Origin: Chthonomonas sp. UBA2391
GTDB lineage: Bacteria > Armatimonadota > Fimbriimonadia > Fimbriimonadales > Fimbriimonadaceae
Assembly (NCBI GenBank): GCA_002343825.1
Contig: DDSL01000029.1
Coordinates: 1 to 10,018, forward strand
Reading direction: 5' to 3'
Length of the DNA: 10,018 nt
Of this stretch, positions 1 to 6,115 are shown one piece after another (within the stretch, counting starts at the first letter, position 1; each line of letters starts with the position of its first letter). The notes below the pieces were generated by a model. It saw nothing but the letters and a program-made list of their open reading frames with translations. It was not told the origin of the DNA and did not search any database. Position numbers and translations under genes: made by a program.

Positions 1-357
1 CTCGGCTACAACTTCGATGTAGTAGTCGGTGTTGGCCGTAAGGTCGTCAAATTCGTATTCGCCGTCGGTATTGGTTGTGGTCGTGCTCACGACTGCGTCG
101 GTCGCCGCGTTTTTCAGCGTGACCTCCGCTCCGGCGACTGGGGTCAGGTCATCCGATTGCCGGGAAAGTCCGCCCAATCCGGGCAGAAAGACCGTGCCCG
201 CCAGATCGGCGAGAGTCGATCCACCGCCGCCGCCGCCGCCGGTCGTACCGGTTGCACCGCCACCACCACAGCCGACCAGGCCAAGGGCTGCGGCTCCAAT
301 CGGAGCGATGACGCACGCAACGCGTAGCGCCTTGATCCAAGTTCCAGTGAAGTTCAT
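1..357 (-). CDS. Lipoprotein with Gly-rich linker and Cna-B/carboxypeptidase-regulatory-like domain (C-terminus beyond window)
   Basis: The minus-strand frame from the ATG at 357 stays open for 119 codons to the window edge, so the C-terminus is missing. Residues 1-30 form a lipoprotein signal peptide: a short N-region with K9 and R12, a hydrophobic stretch, and a lipobox LVGC with the lipid-attachment Cys at 30. A Gly/Thr-rich linker follows (about 31-47, GGGG...GTTGGGGGGG), then a segment beginning LAGTVFLPG and continuing VAGAEVTLKNAATDAVVS and TNTDGEYEFDDL. This pattern (GxV, PVAGAxVTL, TDxDGxYxF) is typical of carboxypeptidase-regulatory-like or Cna-B beta-sandwich domains in surface and secreted proteins. 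It is probably anchored in a membrane with the sandwich domain displayed outside the cytoplasm. A GGAG Shine-Dalgarno element at 369-372 lies 11 nt upstream of the ATG. The biological role is unknown. Confidence 0.82.
   Translation of the reverse strand, partial: MNFTGTWIKALRVACVIAPIGAAALGLVGCGGGGATGTTGGGGGGGSTLADLAGTVFLPGLGGLSRQSDDLTPVAGAEVTLKNAATDAVVSTTTTNTDGEYEFDDLTANTDYYIEVVAE
224..241. repeat. (CCG)6 trinucleotide run encoding poly-Gly
   Basis: Six CCG triplets in a row on the plus strand encode the Gly run in the lipoprotein linker. Changes in copy number would keep the reading frame and only alter linker length. Confidence 0.75.
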
Positions 358-365
358 TTTTTTCG

Positions 366-411
366 GGTCTCCAGGAGCAAGTCCTCTGACTTACTTCAGT
401 TATCGGAGACC
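366..411 (-). promoter_or_regulatory. Possible 5'-leader stem covering the ribosome binding site of the lipoprotein gene
   Basis: GGTCTCC (366-372) and GGAGACC (405-411) form a perfect 7 bp inverted repeat in the leader of the lipoprotein gene. The copy nearest the start codon contains its GGAG Shine-Dalgarno element. An alternative 4 bp pairing, AGGA (373-376) with TCCT (382-385), lies inside the loop. Pairing of the long arms would hide the ribosome binding site. The repeat is seen directly; a regulatory role is inference. The 89 bp between this gene and the esterase stop codon holds nothing else I can name. Confidence 0.3.
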
Positions 412-446
412 TAGGGGCAAGACCTGCAACAAAAAATGCACGTACT

Positions 447-2474
447 CTAACGAGTACTGCGGCTCTCGTAGATCAATCGACCATCGGTCAGACCCGGCCA
501 TGTGTCGGTTCGAAAAGGCGCTAGCGGCAAGCCAATGCGGTTCACCACGTTGCAAAGCGGATTGTCGGCCCAGGCATAGCGCACGGCTTTGGGATCGGGG
601 ACTAACCTGCTCGAAACCACCAGCGATTCGCCTTCGATCCTGGCCTCGGCCCACTGCCAAACTCGATCTTCGCCCGCGATCTGGAAGCCGACAATCGGCC
701 CTCCGTCGCTCGTCCTGAGACTGCCCACTGTGTGCCGCACGAGGATTCGGATCGCCCCAGCCTCGACCCGGTACCCATCAAAGACGGGCGCGTGACCCCG
801 CTGGGTGCTCTGATAGGCCACCTGTCGGGCCGTATCGGCAAGGCGCTCGGCCAGGGGCAGCTTGTCTCGCGGGTGGATGTCCGTTGGGTCGCCTAGGTCG
901 ATGGTCACCACAAGTCCAGTGCGGGGCAGGTTCAGCGCCTTGGCTTGGGCCTCGCGGAGCTCGGCCCATTCGGCCTCCGTGGGGACTTTTTTTCGCTCTC
1001 GGAAGTTTGGCAATTGCACAACCAAGAACGGCAGATCAGGAGTTCGGAACGCAGCCCGCCAGCTCGTGATCAATCTCGGCAAGAGGGTCTTGTATTGCTT
1101 CGCGCGGGGGGCATTGGTTTCCCCTTGATACCAAGCCACCCCGGCCAGGGCCATCGGGACCATGGGCGAAACCATTCCGTTAAACAGGTTCGAGGGCGCG
1201 GCCGGGTGGCCGGGACCAAACGGGATCTCCCGCATGCGGATCAGTTGTGGCGAAAGCCGGGTTTCGATCTTGGTTTTCCACTTCCCCGCGAGGCTCACCT
1301 TCATCGCGCCGTCGGCATCTTGCAAGAAGAGATCCTCGGGTTCACTGCCAAAACCGCCCCGGTCTTTGCGGTTAAAGACCCGCACGGCCAGGGTGTTCTT
1401 CCCTTCCCGGGCGAGCCGCGGGTGGATCTTGTAACGCCGGACGATCTCGCTCGGCTCCTGGTCTCCCGTCCCGGTGGTGCTGCCGACCATCTGGTCGTTC
1501 CAATAAACAAAATCGTGGTCGGCGATCTGACCGAGTTGAAGGGTCAATTCCTGGTTTGCCATCGCCTGGGGCAGGTTCACCTCGGTGCGGAACCACACCG
1601 CTCCGTCGAACTGCATGCTAGGGTAGAGGTCTTCCCAGTACCCGGGAACCGAGGTCGTGCCCCACTCGGAATCGTCATAGGCTTCTCGGTGATATCCCAA
1701 CCCAAAGCCGCGGTTGCCCTCATCCGTCTGGAAAACCTTCTTCGGAGCTCGCAACCACCGGCGATACTCCACCAGGTCGTTGCGGTTCTCGATCTTGGCT
1801 CGCTCATAGACATCCAACAGGGGCTTCAGTTCGGGGTCCAGAGAAAGCCCCGAATACGGGGTCCAGGCCTCGGCACTGCTACCGCCCCAACTCGCGTCGA
1901 TCACCCCAACCGGAACATCCTCGCTGGCCTGGATCGACTTTGCAAAGAGAAACGCCACCGCGCTGAATCCGGCCGCGGTGTTCGGGGCGGCGACCTTCCA
2001 TTCTCCGCGCAAAGAGTCCTGCGGTTCATCGGTGGCGTTGAACCCAACCTTGAAGAGTCGAATGTTGGGCAGATCGGCGGCGTCGATCTCCTTCGTGGAG
2101 TTCTTGATCTGACTCAGGGGAAAAGCCATGTTGCTTTGCCCTGAGCACAGCCAAACATCCCCGACCAAGACATTGGGCAGATTCAAGGCCTCGTCCGAAT
2201 CGAAGACCCCGAGCTCGTGGGGCCCCCCGGCGGAGAGAATGGGCAGACTCACCTGCCATCGCCCCCGGGTATCCGCCGTGGTACTCGCCGAATGCTGCTG
2301 GAACGTGACTGTGACTCGTTCGCCAGGAGTGGTCCAACCCCAAACTGGGACCGGTCTTCCCCGCTGCAAAACCATGTTGGGCCCAAACATCGGCGAAAGC
2401 CGCAGGGGGATCTCCTGCGGCTTGGCCACGGCCAAACTGGCCGCCAAAGGCATTGCGAGCAACGTGGTCAGCAC
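447..2474 (-). CDS. Sialate O-acetylesterase family protein (SGNH/SASA hydrolase), exported
   Basis: This 675-residue protein matches the sialate O-acetylesterase family, which removes O-acetyl groups from sialic acids or related acetylated sugars. Residues 1-18 look like a signal peptide (MLTTLLAMPLAASLAVA), so the enzyme probably acts in the periplasm or outside. A beta-rich N-terminal region contains the family phrase SPMFGPNMVLQ (27-37). The hydrolase core begins with GQSNM (112-116), where Ser114 is the expected nucleophile, and resumes with WYQGETNA (448-455) and DIHPRDK (532-538), where Asp532 and His534 complete the catalytic set. The core is split by a jelly-roll insert (about 265-370, with DGAVWFRTEVNLP), as is usual in long family members. 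The start is a GTG at 2474, 14 bp after the stop of the TIM-barrel gene, so the two are probably cotranscribed. No clear Shine-Dalgarno is visible. An ATG at 2453 is an alternative start but would shorten the signal peptide. Exact substrate is unknown. Confidence 0.92.
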   Translation of the reverse strand: MLTTLLAMPLAASLAVAKPQEIPLRLSPMFGPNMVLQRGRPVPVWGWTTPGERVTVTFQQHSASTTADTRGRWQVSLPILSAGGPHELGVFDSDEALNLPNVLVGDVWLCSGQSNMAFPLSQIKNSTKEIDAADLPNIRLFKVGFNATDEPQDSLRGEWKVAAPNTAAGFSAVAFLFAKSIQASEDVPVGVIDASWGGSSAEAWTPYSGLSLDPELKPLLDVYERAKIENRNDLVEYRRWLRAPKKVFQTDEGNRGFGLGYHREAYDDSEWGTTSVPGYWEDLYPSMQFDGAVWFRTEVNLPQAMANQELTLQLGQIADHDFVYWNDQMVGSTTGTGDQEPSEIVRRYKIHPRLAREGKNTLAVRVFNRKDRGGFGSEPEDLFLQDADGAMKVSLAGKWKTKIETRLSPQLIRMREIPFGPGHPAAPSNLFNGMVSPMVPMALAGVAWYQGETNAPRAKQYKTLLPRLITSWRAAFRTPDLPFLVVQLPNFRERKKVPTEAEWAELREAQAKALNLPRTGLVVTIDLGDPTDIHPRDKLPLAERLADTARQVAYQSTQRGHAPVFDGYRVEAGAIRILVRHTVGSLRTSDGGPIVGFQIAGEDRVWQWAEARIEGESLVVSSRLVPDPKAVRYAWADNPLCNVVNRIGLPLAPFRTDTWPGLTDGRLIYESRSTR

Positions 2475-2488
2475 AACTGTTACAGACG

Positions 2489-3469
2489 TTAGTCGCGGGC
2501 CCAGAACATCGGACCGGAGTCTTCTTGAATCACCGATTGTCGTAAAACTTCGAGGGCCTTGCGGAGTCCTTCCATACTCGACATCAGGCCATCTTCGTGC
2601 TCGATGCTGAGAACGTAGTCGTACCCAACCGCCCTTAGAGTGCTACAGAAATCCTTCCACCACTCAACGCCATGACCGTATCCGACGCTTCGGAAGACCC
2701 ACGATCGGTTGAGGATATCCCCATAGCTCCGGGTATCCAGGTTGCCGTTGAGGGCCGAATTGTACTGGTCGATCCGGGTGTCCTTGGCATGAACATGGAA
2801 GAGTGCCTCTTCGGCGGCGAGTTGACGGACCGCGTAGATTGGATCGATTCCCTGCCACCAGAGGTGACTCGGGTCGAAGTTCGCCCCGATGTATTCCCCG
2901 TTCTCAACCCCATGCCGAAGTTGCAGCAAGGTGTCATTGTTATAGCAAACAAATCCCGGGTGCATCTCGATCGCAAAGCGGACGTTGTGCTTCTTGAGTT
3001 TGGCCGCTTGTTCGGTCCAATAGGGGAAAACGACCTCGCTCCACTGGTAGTCCAAGACGTCTCGGTATTCGTCCGGCCAAGCGCAAGTCACCCAGTTCGG
3101 ATTGATCGCCCCGGGGTGATCTCCCGGGCAGCCGCTGAATCCATTCACGATCCGTACATCGAGCGCGTCGGCCAGCTCGACCGCCTTTACGAAGGCTTCG
3201 TGGTGGGGCCGGGCGATTTCTGCTCGGGGGTGGATCGGGTTACCGTGGACGCTGATGGCGCTCAGGATCAATCCTCGGTCGGAGATCTTCTTGAGGAGGG
3301 CTTGCCGAGCCGCCGCATCCTGAAGGAGTCCGTCGACATCGAGGTGCGGATTTCCGGGATAAGCTCCAGCCCCAAGTTCGACCGCCTGAATCCCTTCGGC
3401 CTGGACGATGTCGAGCGCTTCATCCAACGACCGGTCGCCAAAGAGAGCGGTAAAGATTCCGATTTTCAT
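2489..3469 (-). CDS. Sugar phosphate isomerase/epimerase family TIM barrel (xylose isomerase-like)
   Basis: The 326-residue cytoplasmic protein shows the AP-endonuclease-2/xylose-isomerase-like TIM barrel. Evidence includes the opening MKIGIFTALFGDRSLDEAL, VELGAGAYPGNPHLD (30-44), VHGNPIHP (74-81), and the metal-site motifs FAIEMHPG (Glu168), NFDPSHLWWQG (Asp199, His202), HVHAKD (His225, His227) and LSIEHED (Glu290). These would bind a divalent metal, as in related isomerases and epimerases. Length is normal for the family. It probably interconverts a ketose/aldose or epimerises a sugar, but the substrate cannot be read from sequence. The ATG at 3469 follows the palindrome-rich gap at 3470-3565, and the esterase gene follows 14 bp after its stop, suggesting a two-gene operon that may be controlled by that gap. 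A TACAAC hexamer 8 nt before the start is a weak -10 candidate. Confidence 0.88.
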   Translation of the reverse strand: MKIGIFTALFGDRSLDEALDIVQAEGIQAVELGAGAYPGNPHLDVDGLLQDAAARQALLKKISDRGLILSAISVHGNPIHPRAEIARPHHEAFVKAVELADALDVRIVNGFSGCPGDHPGAINPNWVTCAWPDEYRDVLDYQWSEVVFPYWTEQAAKLKKHNVRFAIEMHPGFVCYNNDTLLQLRHGVENGEYIGANFDPSHLWWQGIDPIYAVRQLAAEEALFHVHAKDTRIDQYNSALNGNLDTRSYGDILNRSWVFRSVGYGHGVEWWKDFCSTLRAVGYDYVLSIEHEDGLMSSMEGLRKALEVLRQSVIQEDSGPMFWARD

Positions 3470-3515
3470 TGTCCCAGGTTGTACCCCGGTCGCATCGGTT
3501 AGCTCTTGTAATTCT

Positions 3516-3538
3516 GATATGTCCTCATAGGACGTATC
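3516..3538. repeat. Inverted repeat 1 in the gap upstream of the isomerase gene
   Basis: GATATGTCCT (3516-3525) and AGGACGTATC (3529-3538) pair over 10 positions with one G-T wobble around a 3-base CAT centre. It lies 47 bp upstream of the isomerase start codon. No T-run follows on either strand, so a simple intrinsic terminator is unlikely. It could be a protein-binding site or an RNA hairpin. Confidence 0.7.
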
Positions 3539-3548
3539 GGACCTCTAC

Positions 3549-3564
3549 AGGACCTATAGGTCCT
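3549..3564. repeat. Perfect 16 bp palindrome AGGACCTATAGGTCCT
   Basis: This is a perfect palindrome ending 1 bp outside the stop codon of the DUF5009 gene. It shares the AGGAC/GTCCT half-site with inverted repeat 1. A further GGACCT at 3539-3544 repeats exactly 11 bp before the GGACCT at 3550-3555, about one helical turn. Five half-sites thus fall within 49 bp, which suits an operator cluster or an extragenic palindromic repeat. The binding protein is unknown. Confidence 0.75.
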
Positions 3565-3565
3565 A

Positions 3566-4915
3566 TCAAGCTCGGACAAAGAGGCGCAGCCGGGTGGCCA
3601 GCATCGTGAACAAACCGACCAACAGCGTCAGAAGCCCCGCATACGCAGCTAGCCCCCACGGGCTCCAGCCCTGGTTCCCGACCCAGCCATGCAGGCCGGT
3701 CAGCCGAATTCCAGCCGGAATGAGGTTCGTGATCACGATGTAACCCAAGATCGGGTTCATCCCCACCGCCGCCACGAACCCCGGCGCGCGGGCCGGCTCC
3801 ATCGGCAAGTCGCCGGTCCAGTGGGATTCGGACTCTGCAACCGGGCCCCCGGCAGCAAGCTCGCCGCCCGATTCAGGTCCACGGGGAGGGGCAGGATCCC
3901 CAAGCCTCAAGGCCGCCCACACGAGCGCCGCAAAAGCCGGAGTCAGCAGCAAGTAGCTCCAAGAGGTCGGATCCTTCCGAAGCGAAGGTTCCAGCAAGTG
4001 AGCCAAGTACACCGCCCCAAAGACCCCCGCGGCTCCGGCCAGCCACCAAGACTTGCGATAGATCCGCTCCGCCGCGAGAAGGACTGCCCCCACAAGCAGA
4101 ATGAATTGAAGATTCCGAAACTCATCACTCGCCAGCAGACACAGCGCGGCCAAGCCCAAACCGCCGGCATAAGGCCCCCAGCGATCCCGGAAGTGAGAAA
4201 AGGCTATCCCCGCCGCGGCCACGATCAGATACTTCTGATACTCGAACCGAAAGGCCCAGGGCGCTGGGGTCCAGTTCCAAAACTCTGGCTTGAGCAACCA
4301 AAAGAAGAACAACAAGCCGGGGACGATCGCCAGCCAACCGACCCACCGCTGCGCGAGCTTCCAGGTAAGTCCGGCCGTAATCGAGACTTGGGCCAGAGAC
4401 ATCAGGATCGAATCCTGCCGAGAGGGGTCAAAAGCCTTGCCGCTTAGTTCCCCAGCCTGCCAGAGGCCGTAGCCCACGATCCCCACGCCGACTCCGCGCA
4501 GAACCGCGACGGCCCAATTGGGCAAGCGGTCCCAACGCAGAAAACAACAGGCCATCCCCAAAAACCAGAGGAGCGACCACGCAAGCCAAGTCCGGTCGGC
4601 CATGGCGGCACTCGAACGCAGATGTTCGACCGCGATGGCAAGCGCACCGATCCCCAAGCCCCTCAGCACGATCCGTCCCACCGAAGCCTCGCGAGCCAGC
4701 GGTATAGCCGCGCCCATCGCGAAGATGAAGAACGGAAAGACCCAATCCACCCAGGTCAGCCCAAAGCGCTCTGGGTTGAGCTTCATACCCGGCGGTTCCA
4801 ACTGGCGGTGATACATCCATCCCGGCAGCGATCCCCAAGGGAGCATCCCGCTGAGCGCCATCCCCAAGATGGCCCAACCTCGGAGAGCATCGAGCGCAGC
4901 CTCGCGCGGCTTCAT
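3566..4915 (-). CDS. DUF5009 / heparan-alpha-glucosaminide N-acetyltransferase-like membrane protein
   Basis: This 449-residue multi-pass protein opens with LDALRGWAILGM (8-19), the hallmark of DUF5009 and the related acyltransferase-like families. SGMLPW and LPGWMYHRQLEPPG follow (22-43), then LTWVDWVFPFFIFAMGAAIPLA (53-74). Relatives include the human lysosomal enzyme that passes acetyl groups across a membrane to glucosamine. I count roughly ten to eleven hydrophobic segments, the last at about 422-440. A hydrophilic, Pro/Gly/Glu-rich stretch at about 339-378 separates helices near the C-terminus. A conserved-looking phrase GMNPILGYI (385-393) follows it. The likely role is acyl transfer to a sugar or cell-surface glycan, inferred from family only. 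The start ATG is 6 nt after a TAGAAT -10-like hexamer, with no usefully spaced Shine-Dalgarno, so it may be leaderless. It lies on the same strand as the isomerase and esterase genes but is separated by the palindrome gap. Confidence 0.85.
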   Translation of the reverse strand: MKPREAALDALRGWAILGMALSGMLPWGSLPGWMYHRQLEPPGMKLNPERFGLTWVDWVFPFFIFAMGAAIPLAREASVGRIVLRGLGIGALAIAVEHLRSSAAMADRTWLAWSLLWFLGMACCFLRWDRLPNWAVAVLRGVGVGIVGYGLWQAGELSGKAFDPSRQDSILMSLAQVSITAGLTWKLAQRWVGWLAIVPGLLFFFWLLKPEFWNWTPAPWAFRFEYQKYLIVAAAGIAFSHFRDRWGPYAGGLGLAALCLLASDEFRNLQFILLVGAVLLAAERIYRKSWWLAGAAGVFGAVYLAHLLEPSLRKDPTSWSYLLLTPAFAALVWAALRLGDPAPPRGPESGGELAAGGPVAESESHWTGDLPMEPARAPGFVAAVGMNPILGYIVITNLIPAGIRLTGLHGWVGNQGWSPWGLAAYAGLLTLLVGLFTMLATRLRLFVRA

Positions 4916-4921
4916 GGCTCC

Positions 4922-4927
4922 ATTCTA
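4922..4927 (-). promoter_or_regulatory. Putative -10 element (TAGAAT) of the DUF5009 gene
   Basis: TAGAAT matches TATAAT at five of six positions and ends 6 nt before the ATG at 4915, so transcription would begin at or next to the start codon. No good -35 is seen; it would fall at about 4945-4950, inside the start of the divergent channel gene. Confidence 0.4.
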
Positions 4928-4934
4928 GCCCGGG

Positions 4935-4940
4935 TACCTT
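4935..4940 (+). promoter_or_regulatory. Putative -10 element (TACCTT) of the MscS-type channel gene
   Basis: TACCTT ends 7 nt before the ATG at 4948, a spacing that would give a leaderless transcript. The -35 would fall at about 4911-4917, over the start codon of the divergent DUF5009 gene, and only a weak TTCATG is present there. Confidence 0.3.
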
Positions 4941-4947
4941 GTTATCC

Positions 4948-5790
4948 ATGAATCTGGCCGAGTGGCTTTTCGAGCCGTTCATCAAGACCCGCGCCCTGGA
5001 GGTTTCCCCATTCAGCATTCTCAAGTTCCTGGTTTTGGGTGGGCTCTTGATCCTCGCGGCGCGGCTGGTCAAGAATAATGTCCGAAAAACCCTGGTCAAC
5101 CGGGCCGGGGTCGAAGACGGCGTCGCCTATGCCGTCAGCCGGATCTGCTACTACATCCTGATCCTCGGAGGAGCGTTTGCGATCTTGCACGAGATGGGAA
5201 TCAATGTGGCAAGCCTCGCGACCTTTGCGGGTGCCCTAGGGGTCGGGATTGGCCTGGGTTTGCAGGGAATTGCTCGAAACTTCGTTTCCGGGCTCATCCT
5301 TCTCCTTGGCCGGACCATCCGGCAGGGTGACCGCATCGAACTCCGGACCGTGAGCGGGGACGTTCAGAGCATTTCGCTCTACTCCACGGTCCTGCGCAGT
5401 CCGGAAGACGCCGATATCGTCATTCCGAACTCGATGATTCTTGAGGAGCCGGTCATCAACTGGACCCTTCAGGATCGCCGCCGACTGGTCGCGACCGAAG
5501 TCCAGGTGAAATACGAAGAGGACCCGGTGATCGTGAAGGAGCTCCTGGAAGCCGTCGCCCGAAGAACCCCCGGAGTCCTTGAGAACCCCACTCCCGACGC
5601 CCGCCTGAAGGCCTTTGGAGACCACGCCCTCGTCTTCCGGCTTTTGGTCTGGACAGAAGACTATGTCTTCTTCCCCAACAAGCTCATCTCCGAACTCAAC
5701 TATGCCATCTTGGCCGAACTGAACTCGCGAGGGATGGCGCTTCCCTACCCAACCCAAGTTATCCACCGCATCGGCGGCGAGGAGAACTAG
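4948..5790 (+). CDS. MscS-family mechanosensitive ion channel
   Basis: The 280-residue protein has the layout of small-conductance mechanosensitive channels, which open under membrane tension to release solutes during osmotic downshock. Three hydrophobic segments lie at about 22-41, 64-84 and 89-121. The third contains the Gly/Ala-rich pore helix GALGVGIGLGLQ (95-106) followed by NFVSGLILLLGRTIRQGDRIE. The beta domain includes GDVQSISLYSTVLRSPEDADIVIPNS (137-162), close to the family signature. A mixed alpha/beta C-terminal region runs to the end (about 176-280). Length is close to E. coli MscS. I chose the ATG at 4948; a TTG at 4939 in the same frame would add only three residues. The protein should sit in the inner membrane. 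It is transcribed divergently from the DUF5009 gene across 32 bp, and no Shine-Dalgarno is visible. Confidence 0.93.
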   Translation: MNLAEWLFEPFIKTRALEVSPFSILKFLVLGGLLILAARLVKNNVRKTLVNRAGVEDGVAYAVSRICYYILILGGAFAILHEMGINVASLATFAGALGVGIGLGLQGIARNFVSGLILLLGRTIRQGDRIELRTVSGDVQSISLYSTVLRSPEDADIVIPNSMILEEPVINWTLQDRRRLVATEVQVKYEEDPVIVKELLEAVARRTPGVLENPTPDARLKAFGDHALVFRLLVWTEDYVFFPNKLISELNYAILAELNSRGMALPYPTQVIHRIGGEEN

Positions 5791-5837
5791 ACTCCTCCAA
5801 CATCTGGATCAAGATCCAAAAACTACATCAATTGCCG

Positions 5838-5866
5838 TTGGCGCTCCCTCGGCATGATGTTATCCT
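5838..5866 (+). promoter_or_regulatory. Sigma70-type promoter, TTGGCG-17-TATCCT
   Basis: A -35 hexamer TTGGCG (5838-5843) and a -10 hexamer TATCCT (5861-5866) are separated by exactly 17 bp. The -10 ends 6 nt before the ATG at 5873, so the predicted first transcribed base is the start codon itself. Confidence 0.55.
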
Positions 5867-5872
5867 CTAGGA

Positions 5873-6115
5873 ATGGTCATCATGTCGCCGCTCCTGCTCG
5901 TTGCCGTACTTCAGCCTTCGATGGTAGAAGGCACGGTTGTAGAGGTACGAGTTCATCGCCAGTTCGCTGGGAAGCTTGGATACCGTCTTTCGCGAGACCT
6001 CGTCATCGAGCATGATGGTCAGAAGGTCGTGGTGCACTTGCCGCCGGTCCATAGCCGAAGTCGGGATCTCCAACCCCTGCCAAAGGTCGGCGACAAGTAC
6101 TGGGTCCGAAGTTAA
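5873..6115 (+). CDS. Small exported protein of unknown function
   Basis: The 80-residue product begins with a hydrophobic stretch (MVIMSPLLLVAVLQPSMVEG) resembling a signal peptide or membrane anchor that lacks a strongly charged N-region. The remainder alternates beta-prone stretches (GTVVEVRVHR, LVIEHDGQKVVVHLPP) and ends PLPKVGDKYWVRS, which suggests a small beta-barrel or OB-like fold. I do not recognise a family. Support for a real gene comes from the well-formed promoter at 5838-5866, placed for leaderless translation, and from filling the space between the channel gene and the convergent outer-membrane gene. AGGA sits directly against the ATG, too close for a normal Shine-Dalgarno. Its stop codon overlaps that of the convergent gene. 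Confidence 0.6.
   Translation: MVIMSPLLLVAVLQPSMVEGTVVEVRVHRQFAGKLGYRLSRDLVIEHDGQKVVVHLPPVHSRSRDLQPLPKVGDKYWVRS

Noticed and set aside
29..718. Plus-strand open frame across the lipoprotein start and the esterase end
   Set aside because: It crosses two minus-strand genes and their leader, and its translation is low-complexity Pro/Arg/Ser typical of an antisense frame.
945..2144. Long plus-strand open frame (399 codons) opposite the esterase gene
   Set aside because: It lies entirely antisense to a well-supported esterase with catalytic motifs; the translation has no recognisable domain and is a by-product of GC-rich codon use.
2672..3502. Plus-strand open frame (276 codons) opposite the isomerase gene
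   Set aside because: It is antisense to a TIM barrel with intact metal-site motifs and shows no family features.
3470..3565. Intrinsic terminator of the DUF5009 gene
   Set aside because: The palindromes are strong but neither is followed by a T-run in the direction of transcription.
5805..5818. TGGATC/GATCCA inverted repeat as terminator of the channel gene
   Set aside because: With a realistic loop the stem is only 5 bp and weak, and the following A-rich stretch is not a T-run on the coding strand.
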